Source: Stentor roeselii (taxonomy: Eukaryota > Ciliophora > Heterotrichea > Heterotrichida > Stentoridae). From it: 57,455 nucleotides of DNA. The stretch is from NCBI GenBank assembly GCA_006503475.1, contig RSEH01000284.1, forward strand, positions 1 to 57,455, read 5' to 3'. The position numbers and the translations under genes are program-made. The notes below the pieces were generated by a model. That model made no database searches and was not told the origin of the DNA. It saw only the letters and a program-made list of their open reading frames with translations. Of the stretch, positions 35,790 through 44,808 are shown in pieces (within the stretch, counting starts at the first letter, position 1; every line of letters starts with the position of its first letter).

Positions 35790-36093
35790 TTGTAAAATTT
35801 TAATTCTTCAAAAGGCTATAAATATTTTTCATATATTTAATAGAAATCCATTAATCTTCAATAACGATCTCATTTTAGGCATACAAGATTTTAATCATCC
35901 TAAAAAGAGTATTTTTTAAAGTCTATCCTCTTTATATAATCATTTTTCTTCTCACTTAAAAGAAACCTTCATCGATTCTAAAATTTTTCTCTTACCAAGT
36001 AAACCATAAAAATCACGAAATCACGAAACCTTCTCCTTTCAATAACTTTTCCATTATATTCCAGTACCTTATCATCCTAGAACCTTATTAATA
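35790..36093. other. Intergenic gap, 5' flank of the astacin-like gene
   Basis: 304 nt, AT-rich. The last 150 nt are poor in G on the plus strand, the common 5' flank look here. No frame or RNA gene seen. Confidence 0.6.
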
Positions 36094-37752
36094 ATGGGAG
36101 CGTGCATATCATCAAAACCTAAAAAAAACCCTTCAAAACGCAAAGAATCCTTAAAATCAACCAACACCCAAGTCTCCACATCCCTAAGACGACTCTCTCA
36201 AGAGCAAACATCTCTTTACCGAATAGAAGCCTTTAAAATAGCTGAAAGTTCATCAAACCTAATTAAAAAGTCCTCATCATTAAACTCTCTCGATTCCCAA
36301 GACGATTCGTCAGATCCGATGATTCTCAATGAAGACAGCCGGGCGAATACGAGTTTAAAAAGCGAAAATGAAATAGGACAGAAAAAACTCTCATTCCACA
36401 GAAGGCGATACTTAAGGAAAAAGGCAACACAAAAAATCGAAGACTCAGTCAGCACGATGAATGCAACAAAATATTCTGAACAACTTTCTCATCTGATGCA
36501 AAACTCAGAGAAATGTCTTTTTGAGGCGAAAGAAGAATGCAAAGTTGAAGATGTGAATGTTGAGGTTGATGTTAAATATCCAGATGGAATTAATTTTGAA
36601 AATTTTGGGAATAGTCAGAAGTTTATCAATGAGATGGCTTTGAATTGTCTTAAAAAAGTTGATAAGAACAATACTAGGCAAACTGGACCGAAAAGACTTA
36701 GACAGACAAGCGGCCTTTGGAACAGGTTGACGGTGCAGCCTATTTCTTATAATGGAAAATTCGAAATTTCAGAGGTTTATGAAAATTCTGCGGAACTTGC
36801 AGCTTCTTCTTCATTGATATCTTTGTCGAATATTGAAGTGAATGGCTTAAAGAGTTATGATTCAAGTCACAAGACTACAGGCATGATCAAAAACCTAGAA
36901 GCTCTAGACTTAACTAATGATGGAAGCAAAGTTCACATCTTCCAAGTTCCTTTCAATCAGCCATTCAAACAAAAAGAACAAATTTCCATAAAAACTGTCG
37001 AAATCAATAAATTCGAAGTATTTTACAGAAGCATTCACATAGAAGATAAAAAAAACGGAGCTTCTTTGCTGAAGTTCTTCCCAAATCGTTGGAAAAAAGG
37101 CATAGTTCCTTATATAATTGAAAAGTCGCTTATGTTTGTAACCAACTCGAAAAATCAATCTTTATTCAACCTGATAATTTCCTCAATTCAAGATCTTCAA
37201 AGCAAAACAATAGTAAAATTTATCGCTTTCAACCCCGAAAAACACCAAAATTTCTTACATTTCTCCTTAGGCGACAAGAACCAAGCCTTTATCGGATGCC
37301 AGGCAGGGAAAAACGATATTTTTGTAACTCAAAAAGCAGGTAAAGGAGAAGTTTTGCATCAACTAATGCACAGTTTAGGTTTTTTCCATGAAATTCAAAG
37401 GAAAAATAAAGATAGTTTCATATACCTTGAGAAAAAACATCTGAAAAACCCTGGATTTTTAGAAGACGGAGAACATATCTGCTTGGCAGGTTTAAACCTA
37501 GGGCCATTTGACTTATATTCAATCATGCACTATCAAAGCTGTGATCAGATGATTTCATATAAACCGACAGTCCACGATGATGAAGCCGGTCTTTCAGAAG
37601 TCGACATCGGGAAGGTCAACTTATTTTACTCTTTCGATAAAAGTGAAAATGAATTCCTTGAAGACCTGAATCATCTTCAAGTACTAGCAAACAAAGCAAT
37701 TTTCAACAAACGTGTTGAAAGATCCAAACATAAATCATTAATTTTAATGTAA
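36094..37752 (+). CDS. Astacin-like intracellular pseudoprotease, 552 aa
   Basis: The C-terminal part (about residues 325-510) has the astacin metallopeptidase layout: NRWKKGIVPYII at the start, then the zinc site, then the Met-turn SIMHY (476-480). The zinc motif reads HQLMHSLGFFHE (422-433) where astacins have HExxHxxGFxHE. All three His ligands (422, 426, 432) and Tyr480 remain, but the catalytic Glu is Gln423 (codon CAA at 37360-37362). Without this general base it should be inactive, so a binding role is inferred. There is no signal peptide; the start MGACISSK suits myristoylation plus palmitoylation, unlike secreted astacins. Residues 10-300 are mostly disordered and basic. Confidence 0.88.
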   Translation: MGACISSKPKKNPSKRKESLKSTNTQVSTSLRRLSQEQTSLYRIEAFKIAESSSNLIKKSSSLNSLDSQDDSSDPMILNEDSRANTSLKSENEIGQKKLSFHRRRYLRKKATQKIEDSVSTMNATKYSEQLSHLMQNSEKCLFEAKEECKVEDVNVEVDVKYPDGINFENFGNSQKFINEMALNCLKKVDKNNTRQTGPKRLRQTSGLWNRLTVQPISYNGKFEISEVYENSAELAASSSLISLSNIEVNGLKSYDSSHKTTGMIKNLEALDLTNDGSKVHIFQVPFNQPFKQKEQISIKTVEINKFEVFYRSIHIEDKKNGASLLKFFPNRWKKGIVPYIIEKSLMFVTNSKNQSLFNLIISSIQDLQSKTIVKFIAFNPEKHQNFLHFSLGDKNQAFIGCQAGKNDIFVTQKAGKGEVLHQLMHSLGFFHEIQRKNKDSFIYLEKKHLKNPGFLEDGEHICLAGLNLGPFDLYSIMHYQSCDQMISYKPTVHDDEAGLSEVDIGKVNLFYSFDKSENEFLEDLNHLQVLANKAIFNKRVERSKHKSLILM

Positions 37753-37762
37753 TTCTTAGTCT

Positions 37763-38905
37763 TTAAACAATCTCGCATCTTGCACAGGGTCGAGTCGTTT
37801 CTTTTATCTGAGCTTCTTCTTCTTCATCATCGCCTCTTAGTTCTCGGTCTCGACGATCTTTATTGTTTGACATTCTCAACTCGAGTTTGAGTTTTTCAAT
37901 CATGGCCTGTTGATTTTTTTGTTTATTTCTTAACACCCTGATTTTTTCTTCTTCTTCCATGTTAAACCTGTTGCGATCATTAGTCACGAGTCTATCAGAA
38001 GCGACTTCTTCTCGACAATTTTTTATCTTTTTCTCGATTTCCAGGTTTTCATTGCGGATTTTTTCGATTTCTTTGAAAAGTTTCAAGTTTTCAGTTTCAA
38101 GTTCAAAGTTTTTTATCACCTGTGAGTTGAAATCAGCTTCTTCTTTTTTTTCAGCTTCTGATAAGACAAGGCTGGAACTTCTTTTAACTCCTTTTTTGTA
38201 AAGGTGGACTCTTGCATCTTGAATATCAGAAAGTTTATCTTTGAGATCAGTTAAATTTTCTTTTAATCCTTTCGAGTTATTTCTTTCAATTTGAAGTGCA
38301 AAACTGAGTTTTTTTATTTTTAAGTCTTGATTTTCTAAGATTTTTTGATGGTCTTCGTATTTTTTTACCATGTTCTGAAGTTTCCCAGATGAAAGTGATT
38401 TTTCCTTGGTCAGGTCTGGAAGGTCTTGATGTTGATTGAGGATCTCCCCAAGTTTCTCAGATTCCAAATGAATTAGACTTTCAAGTTTGTAAATTTCTTT
38501 CAAGATTGACTGAATATCTGTCCTTTGTTGTGCAGATTCTCTTCGAATCAGTGAAATTTGGTTCTGAGTCTCTGATGTGCGGATGTTGAAACTTTCAGAA
38601 AATGACTCTTTTAAAGAATTTTCACAGCAAAAGTTGCAGATTCGCAGGTTTTTCTTATCTTCAGGATGAAATGCAACTTTTGGAGAACACTTCGCGCAGA
38701 TGCCTCGATAACAAAATTTGCAGAAATGCTTTTTCGCGTGAAGGATGCCAAGTCCAAAGGCGTCTCCACAGAAGATGCATTTTTTGTCTTTTTTGTAAAG
38801 AGTTCTTTCATCTGATAGTTTTCCTTTAAAGTTCACAGTAGGTCCGAAAGGAGTTTCGATGATGGAAATATTTGTTTCTGAATCAGAAAATTCATCATCT
38901 TCCAT
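37763..38905 (-). CDS. FYVE-like zinc-finger coiled-coil protein with CaaX-like end, 380 aa
   Basis: Residues 43-93 hold eight cysteines in CX2C-CX2C-CX2C-CX2C order (C43, C46, C62, C65, C70, C73, C90, C93). KKHFCKFCYRGICAKCS resembles the FYVE core R(R/K)HHCR.CG..C, though the basic patch is altered to KKHF, so PI3P binding is uncertain. About 115-365 is coiled coil. The C-terminus PCARCEIV ends in CEIV, a CaaX-like prenylation signal. The true ATG is at 38905 (MEDDEFSD); the frame upstream uses a TTG. It lies 35 nt downstream of the HSF-like gene. Confidence 0.85.
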   Translation of the reverse strand: MEDDEFSDSETNISIIETPFGPTVNFKGKLSDERTLYKKDKKCIFCGDAFGLGILHAKKHFCKFCYRGICAKCSPKVAFHPEDKKNLRICNFCCENSLKESFSESFNIRTSETQNQISLIRRESAQQRTDIQSILKEIYKLESLIHLESEKLGEILNQHQDLPDLTKEKSLSSGKLQNMVKKYEDHQKILENQDLKIKKLSFALQIERNNSKGLKENLTDLKDKLSDIQDARVHLYKKGVKRSSSLVLSEAEKKEEADFNSQVIKNFELETENLKLFKEIEKIRNENLEIEKKIKNCREEVASDRLVTNDRNRFNMEEEEKIRVLRNKQKNQQAMIEKLKLELRMSNNKDRRDRELRGDDEEEEAQIKETTRPCARCEIV

Positions 38906-38940
38906 TTTACTTTCTATTAGACTTACTAGCCTCAACTATT

Positions 38941-39435
38941 TCATTGAAAAAGAAGCTGGGATGATGTGTGGGTCTCTTCAAGCTCGTTTATCAAAAACTT
39001 GTTCAACTCTATCATTTTGGAAAACTTTCTCTCGAGATTTTCAGCTGCTTCTTCCATTCTGTTGTGAAGAGACTCCATTTTCGTGATTTTTAGAAGAAAA
39101 TCTTCGTTTAAACTAATTTTTTTTCTAGAAGGTTTTTTGGTGGATTCTGAAAAATTTTTCATCAGTTGAGGTTTTTGTCTTTGGAAAAAACGGTGGGAGT
39201 ATAATAAGGAACTGGTTTTTTTTTTTTGAGAAAATTCTAAAGTTTTTAGCTTGGATTTGAAATGCTTTAGAGACATGTCTGGAAAATAGTTTTTTAATAT
39301 AATTGATTCGAATTCGGGCAGACTGAGAATTGAAAAAGATAACCCACCTTCCTCCCAGCAGATGATAGGCGCTAGTGAAAAATTGTTCAGAATCGAGTAA
39401 AGAGACTTAATGAAAGCCTGTCCTTGTATATTCAT
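38941..39435 (-). CDS. Heat-shock-factor-type DNA-binding protein, 164 aa
   Basis: Residues about 6-95 follow the HSF winged-helix pattern: FIKSLYSIL...APIICWEEGGLSFSILSLPEFESIILKNYFPD..LKHFKSKLKTLEF, then SHRFFQRQKPQLMKNF (HSF: F..KL..mv......hI.Ws..G.sF.v.....F....LP.yFkh.nf.SFvRQLN.yGF). A charged helix at 120-155 may serve as the trimerisation coiled coil. It is much shorter than typical HSFs and has no activation region. Some recognition-helix residues differ (SFvRQL is HFKSKL here), so DNA specificity may be altered. Confidence 0.8.
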   Translation of the reverse strand: MNIQGQAFIKSLYSILNNFSLAPIICWEEGGLSFSILSLPEFESIILKNYFPDMSLKHFKSKLKTLEFSQKKKTSSLLYSHRFFQRQKPQLMKNFSESTKKPSRKKISLNEDFLLKITKMESLHNRMEEAAENLERKFSKMIELNKFLINELEETHTSSQLLFQ

Positions 39436-39730
39436 TTTTTTATATTATATCATCAACCACATTTCTATCAATATGGAGTAACTTCTTAACTTAACTCTAA
39501 ATCAAGCCAGAAATTAAAGTTATCCATTAAATAAAAAAAATGAAATCCCTGAATAAAAATAAAATCCACCCAATTCTCAACTTATTCCCAAATCCAATAA
39601 ACCAAAAAAAGATTCAATTTTTGAAATCCCCTTTTTACATAAAATCATTAAAAACCTCCAAAAAACCTTATTTTTAATTCTTTTTTCCTCTTTCCAAAAC
39701 AATCAACTTCGTAAAAATCTCTTCAAATAA

Positions 39731-40681
39731 ATGCTTATTCTCGCTTTTCTCGTAATGGTCTCAAGCAACTGGTGGGAGCCATCCGTGGTTTTTGACATCA
39801 CTGACGAGAACCACGAGAAGATCCTAGGAAAGTCGCAACATGTGATAATCGAGTACTTTGCCCCTTACTGTCACTGGTGTCGCATAATGTTTCATGAATA
39901 CGAGGAGGTCAGCAAGCACTACAACTCTGAGACTAGTGCCTGGAGACGAGCAGATGTTTTGATTGCGAGAGTGAATGCAATGCACAATCAGCAAGTTACG
40001 AATAAATATCAAATTTATGCCTTTCCTAGCATTATCTTCATTCCTGCTCATTCTCAGGATATGAAGTCAATGTTTCAAGGACCGAGGACTAAGGCTAACT
40101 TTGTTGATTGGATTGAAAATCAGATTAAAGAACTTAAAGAACATCATTTTGATGAAAGGAAAAAGGAACAGAAAGAATCTCATGGGAATTATGAAGTTAT
40201 TCATGATATTGTTGAAGAGGCCCAGGGCGAGAATGGTAAGGAAGGAGATGGGGATGAACATGAGGAACATGAAGAAGAAGAACAAAATGAAAAGTATGCT
40301 AAGTTTGAAATGGTTATTGAAGATGTGTCCAGCCATGCTTCTGAAAAATGGAGAGGAGAATTCAATGCTCTTAGTATCAAACTAGATGAACTCACTAAAG
40401 CTGAACAGGAAAACACTCAAGAACTACTAATTACCTTAAGTGGGTTGAAACAAGGATTCGCTGAGCAGTCGCTGCAGTTATTGAAAAAAATAGAGAGCAA
40501 CTCTGCTAAAATCGATGAGGTTTTAGCGAACGTGGTTAACAGAAACAACATCGAAAATACTCAGAGCAGGTTCAATCCAACCCATATGGTTATTTTTGTT
40601 GTACTTGGGGTCATTATTGGATTTGCTTTAAGTGTTTATTTGGTGAAAATTAAACCAGCTAAAAATTTTAATAAAGTTTAG
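39731..40681 (+). CDS. PDI-like thioredoxin membrane protein, 316 aa
   Basis: An N-terminal hydrophobic segment (MLILAFLVMVSS) looks like a signal peptide. A thioredoxin fold at about 18-125 contains the active site CHWC (C47, C50) in FAPYCHWCRIM and a cis-proline in YAFPSI (P99). The middle is acidic (EEHEEEEQNEK) and coiled-coil-like to 270. A C-terminal transmembrane helix (about 286-308, MVIFVVLGVIIGFALSVYLV) precedes a short basic tail. It is probably an ER-lumenal oxidoreductase anchored by its C-terminus. No KDEL is present. Confidence 0.9.
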   Translation: MLILAFLVMVSSNWWEPSVVFDITDENHEKILGKSQHVIIEYFAPYCHWCRIMFHEYEEVSKHYNSETSAWRRADVLIARVNAMHNQQVTNKYQIYAFPSIIFIPAHSQDMKSMFQGPRTKANFVDWIENQIKELKEHHFDERKKEQKESHGNYEVIHDIVEEAQGENGKEGDGDEHEEHEEEEQNEKYAKFEMVIEDVSSHASEKWRGEFNALSIKLDELTKAEQENTQELLITLSGLKQGFAEQSLQLLKKIESNSAKIDEVLANVVNRNNIENTQSRFNPTHMVIFVVLGVIIGFALSVYLVKIKPAKNFNKV

Positions 40682-40740
40682 ATGTGATGATTAGAAGTTT
40701 ATTTGAGGATTTATTTCTAATTCTTCAACTTACAGTTGAT

Positions 40741-41649
40741 TTATGTCTGGGTTAAACCGAAATCTTTTAAAATTGAATGGGTTCTTGTCTCAACCTTCTC
40801 TCGACTAACATCAAATTCTTTATTTTGTTCAGCAACATCCCTAAGCAATCTGGTGATTTCCTTCGCCTTGACACAAGCCACATCAATGCACTGAAAAACC
40901 GTATCCTGTTCAACTCCAGCAGGTCCAATTTTCATAAAAGCCAAAACATCTCCATAGACATTGACACAAGCCACAATTCTAGCATCTAAAACACTTTCTT
41001 CCTTTTCATGAGGGTCAAGAAAAGCGACTCCCTTACAAAAGCCAAACGAGACACAAATCGGCAAAAAGTGTAAACTGAGAGGCTTCCAAATATTAAGAGG
41101 CTCAATTGATTTGTCAGGATTTACTTTAACATCAGGCACTCTCAAATGCATCAGAGAAAGAACCGCGGCTTGTACTGAAAGGTCTATCAAATTACCGTGA
41201 TCTGCCAATATGTGAAGGTTCACTGTGATGTGCCAGGCGAACTTTCCGGATACGATGCAAAGACTTTCAGGGTTTAATGCTCGAGACTTTTTTATGGTTT
41301 TTTCTAAAAGTCTTTCGAGTTTTTGAGAGACTTCGTTTCTGAATCTTCTGGTTCTTTGATTCAGGTTTGCACCGATTACCTGTTCAAAGTTCGGCCTAGC
41401 CATCGGTAAAAAATTGACATTAAACGTCAAAAACCCTTCCCCAGGGCGATCACTAAAAGGCGATTCTAAAGCAGCATCACTAGCACAAAAAACAAGACTA
41501 TCTCCTAAAGCAACTTCAACATGTCCTCTTTTCTGCAAGAAGTTGATCCCAGTCCTTCTAAACTCAAACAATCCTCGACCATCAGTCCTAATTCCAATTT
41601 TCAGAGAGTCCTGAATGAAAGAAATCTCGTTATTTGAAAGGACTTCCAT
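40741..41649 (-). CDS. EXOSC9: Exosome subunit RRP45/EXOSC9, 302 aa
   Basis: RNase PH-like core subunit of the RNA exosome. The N-terminus EVLSNNEISFIQDSLKIGIRTDGRGLFEFR aligns with EXOSC9 (E..FL..al....R.DGR....R). Further matches are ALGDSLVFCAS, FNVNFLPMARPNFE, NPESLCIVSGKFAWHITVNLHILADHGNLID, PISIH-type LHFLPICVSFGF, and DPHEKEES. The RNase PH fold is likely catalytically inert, as in eukaryotic EXOSC9, which serves as ring scaffold. The ATG at 41649 is the first; a further upstream TTG is not the start. Confidence 0.94.
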   Translation of the reverse strand: MEVLSNNEISFIQDSLKIGIRTDGRGLFEFRRTGINFLQKRGHVEVALGDSLVFCASDAALESPFSDRPGEGFLTFNVNFLPMARPNFEQVIGANLNQRTRRFRNEVSQKLERLLEKTIKKSRALNPESLCIVSGKFAWHITVNLHILADHGNLIDLSVQAAVLSLMHLRVPDVKVNPDKSIEPLNIWKPLSLHFLPICVSFGFCKGVAFLDPHEKEESVLDARIVACVNVYGDVLAFMKIGPAGVEQDTVFQCIDVACVKAKEITRLLRDVAEQNKEFDVSREKVETRTHSILKDFGLTQT

Positions 41650-41657
41650 TATTAAAC

Positions 41658-42053
41658 TTAAAAAGAAATACAACCACAACTGGTTGACAGTCCTTGTGTC
41701 TTATCAGTAGTCAAACAGAAAAACTCATCAATTTCAGCCTGGTCAGTCGAGGTGTTTATTTTGCATTTATTAATACTCGGTAATCTCTGAGAACTTTCAT
41801 TCAAAACATGTAAATCTTCATGAATTTTCAACTCATGAGCTGAAAAATCCTGCAAGTCGTGAAAAACTTGGGAAAATGAAATTGTTTGACTGAACTTTGG
41901 AGTGATTGAGTCTTCATTTGACATTTCTTCAAATAGAAGAGGACTGTATTCGAAGACTTGTGGAGAGTCCTTGGAAAATGAAATACTTCGCTTGGGTCTT
42001 GGAGCGACTTCCAGTTGATTGTGAAAATGAGGACTTGCTGCATTAGTGAACAT
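41658..42053 (-). CDS. Hypothetical protein with CaaX-like C-terminus, 131 aa
   Basis: Mostly polar, Ser/His/Asp-rich with no domain known to me. The C-terminus reads STSCGCISF, ending in CISF, a CaaX-type prenylation signal with a nearby upstream Cys that could be palmitoylated. It suggests a small membrane-tethered regulator, by inference. It ends 8 nt before the EXOSC9 start region and begins 79 bp from the divergent kinase start. Confidence 0.68.
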   Translation of the reverse strand: MFTNAASPHFHNQLEVAPRPKRSISFSKDSPQVFEYSPLLFEEMSNEDSITPKFSQTISFSQVFHDLQDFSAHELKIHEDLHVLNESSQRLPSINKCKINTSTDQAEIDEFFCLTTDKTQGLSTSCGCISF

Positions 42054-42132
42054 ATTTTTTATAAGCCATTCAAAAATGTTTGAATTTTTCTGAGACTTTC
42101 ATTATTATAAATCTATTTGTAGTTATTTAGTG

Positions 42133-43068
42133 ATGAAATTCACTGATAGTGATATTTTAGAGATTTTTCAACAGATTCAAGGGTTTTCTTCACTGGACAT
42201 TGTAGTACAGAGGGTTTTCAGTGGGACCAATTTTGTTTCTATTGTTTCTGCTGGTGACTTTCAAACTTCCCCAAAAAAAGCTATTTTTCGAGAATTCGGC
42301 TCTTGTGAACTGATCGATGCAGAAAGAGAAAGAATGATTTTTGAACTTGCTTCAAACTCATCAGTGGGGCCGAAGATGCTACTTGAAACCCAGGAATATC
42401 GCATAGAAGAGTTTTTAGAAGGAAAGACAATGGAAAGAACTACCTGCATCAATTATCTAAAATCAACAGCAGCAGCCCTAGCCGAGTTCCACAGTTTAAT
42501 CGACTGCAGGTCCAGTGAAAACTCAATCCTTGCCTATCTTCACAACTGGAGATCAAAACTAAACAAAAACCTTTCCTCATCATCAACCCTAAAAAAAATT
42601 TCCCTTTTACATGAAATCGACTCAAACTTCGATGAAGTCGCGACTTGGCAGTGGCCTTCTTCAGAAAACGTTTTAAGCCACAATGATTTTTCATATGGAA
42701 ATTTGATAGTCCAAGACGAAAAAGTGAGAATCATTGATTTTGAGTATTCAGGTCCAGGCCACCCAAGCACGGACCTTGCAAGTTTTTTAATTGAGACAAT
42801 GTTCGACTTTTCCCAAAGCGATTATCGCTTCTTTCCTCAAGACGAGCTTCCCTTGCAAGACCAGAAATCCCTAATCTTTCACTATTGTCAGTTAAGAAAC
42901 CTCGACGGGGAAGACATGTGGCTTAAAGTTAAGAAAAGTAAAGCAATTGTCTGCTTTTTAGGAGCTTTATGGGCAGGGTGTAACTATTCAGAAGAGAAAC
43001 CTTCAATGATTGACTACGCTTTTATCAGACTGGAACTTTTTAATAGGTTCAAAAACGAATTATCTTAA
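42133..43068 (+). CDS. Choline/ethanolamine kinase family, 311 aa
   Basis: CHK/APH-type kinase for the first step of the Kennedy pathway. The Brenner motif LSHNDFSYGNLI (H183, D185, N190) and the metal-binding IDFEYSGPGHPSTDLASF (D202) are typical of choline/ethanolamine kinases. The N-lobe (EIFQQIQ...FVSIV) is less clear, and the length is a little short of the ~380 aa norm. Substrate choice cannot be read. The true ATG is at 42133; the frame begins at a GTG just upstream. Its stop overlaps the stop of the convergent gene. Confidence 0.9.
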   Translation: MKFTDSDILEIFQQIQGFSSLDIVVQRVFSGTNFVSIVSAGDFQTSPKKAIFREFGSCELIDAERERMIFELASNSSVGPKMLLETQEYRIEEFLEGKTMERTTCINYLKSTAAALAEFHSLIDCRSSENSILAYLHNWRSKLNKNLSSSSTLKKISLLHEIDSNFDEVATWQWPSSENVLSHNDFSYGNLIVQDEKVRIIDFEYSGPGHPSTDLASFLIETMFDFSQSDYRFFPQDELPLQDQKSLIFHYCQLRNLDGEDMWLKVKKSKAIVCFLGALWAGCNYSEEKPSMIDYAFIRLELFNRFKNELS

Positions 43069-44771
43069 GTTTTCTTCAGGTTAGGCCGAAATGTGCAGTC
43101 TTTTAAAGCGAACATTTCGTTGATTTCTTTATGTTTCTGTGCTCGCATTTCTGTTAGTTTTTGAGCTGATACTAAACGTTCGTAGAGGTCGTCCGGCATG
43201 TCGACTCTTTTCTTTTCTGCGAGTTTTACTGAAGCTTGGCTGACAAATGGTTTGCTTTCTGGAAGAAAAGGCACTTGTGGCTTTGTGTCTCTTTTTAACA
43301 AATGGGCTCGGTCATCAACGTTAAGGGTCTTTGAAATGATTTCGAGACGTTGGATGAAACCTTTAAAGTCAACCTCAATGTTTGACTCTTGAAGGTCGTC
43401 AAAAAGTGGCTTGAGGATTAAAACAGTTCTTTCGTCGATATGGTCAAGAGTTATGCTGTTCGCAGAGATTAAACCGTCTTTGTCTTGGTCAAGGTTGTTG
43501 AAAATTCTTTCGTATTGCTTTTCTTTAAAATCATTAAAGATCTTTTTAGTGTTTTCAGTCGTTTTTTCTGCTGCTGCATTTGCTTCCCAGAACTTTTTAT
43601 CACTGGCCAGGTAACTTTCTCTTTCTTTCTTTATTTCACTGTCTTTTGAGTAAAGAATTTCCCAGACTGGTCGATCGCGAGGCTCTATTTTGCTTTCGGT
43701 GATTGGAGTGAATAACTTTTGACCTGTTATTGAATCGATGTCTTCGATGCGACTGTTTCGAATTTCTTCGATTTTGGAATCGAATTCTTTTTTCGCGTTG
43801 AAGAGTCTTTCATGAACTGGCTGATCACTGGTTTCTTTTTTTTTGGTCAGTTGGACGTTTGGAGCGAAGGAGTACTGTTTTAAGTCATTTTCTTGCTTTT
43901 GAAGCATCTTTTCCTTTATTTTTTCAGCCTGGCCATATAAGTTTTCATAAATAGTCTTCTCACATTTTTCCCTATGTACAGGGTTGATAATAGGTGCGAA
44001 TGTACATTCTTTAAGTTCATCCTGATCATTTTTTTCTTTCATCATTTTAATCTTCTGCTTAGTTGCCTCCGCTTTTTTCAACAAGACCTCTTCCGGTTTT
44101 TCATAATACCTAGGAGACATTAGACTTGAAACCTTATTAATCGCAGGAGTGAAAGTCAAGTCCTTAACCTCCTGATCATCTTTTTCCCTTTTCTTTTCCT
44201 CAACCGTTTTTTTCGCAGCTTCTTTCATTTTCATTCCTCTAACATAAAGCCACTCTCCATAATTAATATTATTTGCAGAGCGACTTTTGCTAGTAACATC
44301 TAAAGTTTTAACACTTTCTTTCGTTTCGACTGTTTTTTTCGATTTCTGGTAAAGACGGTCATAGACAGTGCCTCGTCTTTCACACTTCGACAAGATTTTC
44401 CTTGATTTTTCATTAATCTTCGGAGTGAAAGAGTCGAACTTATTGTTAATCTGCGACGCGTAATGTGAACCTGGCCAATCAGACCATTTTTCAAAGTCAA
44501 CATCATTGTTCTTCTTTTCAACAATGTCCTTGTTTTGCCTGATGAGCTTGCTAAGAGACTTTTGCAATGACAGGTCAAGGTTATGCTTATTTGCGAACTC
44601 TTGCGCAAGGAAACTAGGGTCGTCATCTTCATGAATAGCGATGATGTCAGTTCTGCCATCTCCAATTTCAACAGTCATGACAAGGTACTCTTGATTTTTG
44701 TTAACATCCGAGTTAAGAGTCTTGTCATGGAAACTATCTTCTTTTTGCGACATGCTGATAGGATCTTCCAT
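43065..44771 (-). CDS. EF-hand protein with repeated F-x-P motifs, 568 aa
   Basis: A ubiquitin-like/PFU-type segment near residues 27-85 (VMTVEIGDGRTDIIAIHEDDDPSFLAQEFANKH) opens the protein. Then come repeated short motifs LTFTPAINK, CTFAPIIN, YSFAPNVQ, KLFTPITE and CTFRPN, with long charged helices between (KKMKEAAKKTVEEKKREK). An EF-hand-like loop, LDQDKDGLISANS, sits near 440. Similar F-P repeat proteins occur in ciliates and apicomplexans and are often flagellar or cortical; that is from general knowledge. The true ATG is at 44771 (MEDPISMSQ). The stop codon overlaps that of the choline kinase gene. Confidence 0.82.
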   Translation of the reverse strand: MEDPISMSQKEDSFHDKTLNSDVNKNQEYLVMTVEIGDGRTDIIAIHEDDDPSFLAQEFANKHNLDLSLQKSLSKLIRQNKDIVEKKNNDVDFEKWSDWPGSHYASQINNKFDSFTPKINEKSRKILSKCERRGTVYDRLYQKSKKTVETKESVKTLDVTSKSRSANNINYGEWLYVRGMKMKEAAKKTVEEKKREKDDQEVKDLTFTPAINKVSSLMSPRYYEKPEEVLLKKAEATKQKIKMMKEKNDQDELKECTFAPIINPVHREKCEKTIYENLYGQAEKIKEKMLQKQENDLKQYSFAPNVQLTKKKETSDQPVHERLFNAKKEFDSKIEEIRNSRIEDIDSITGQKLFTPITESKIEPRDRPVWEILYSKDSEIKKERESYLASDKKFWEANAAAEKTTENTKKIFNDFKEKQYERIFNNLDQDKDGLISANSITLDHIDERTVLILKPLFDDLQESNIEVDFKGFIQRLEIISKTLNVDDRAHLLKRDTKPQVPFLPESKPFVSQASVKLAEKKRVDMPDDLYERLVSAQKLTEMRAQKHKEINEMFALKDCTFRPNLKKT

Positions 44772-44808
44772 TATTATAATCTCAGCCAATTAAAAGTGGT
44801 TTAAATAA

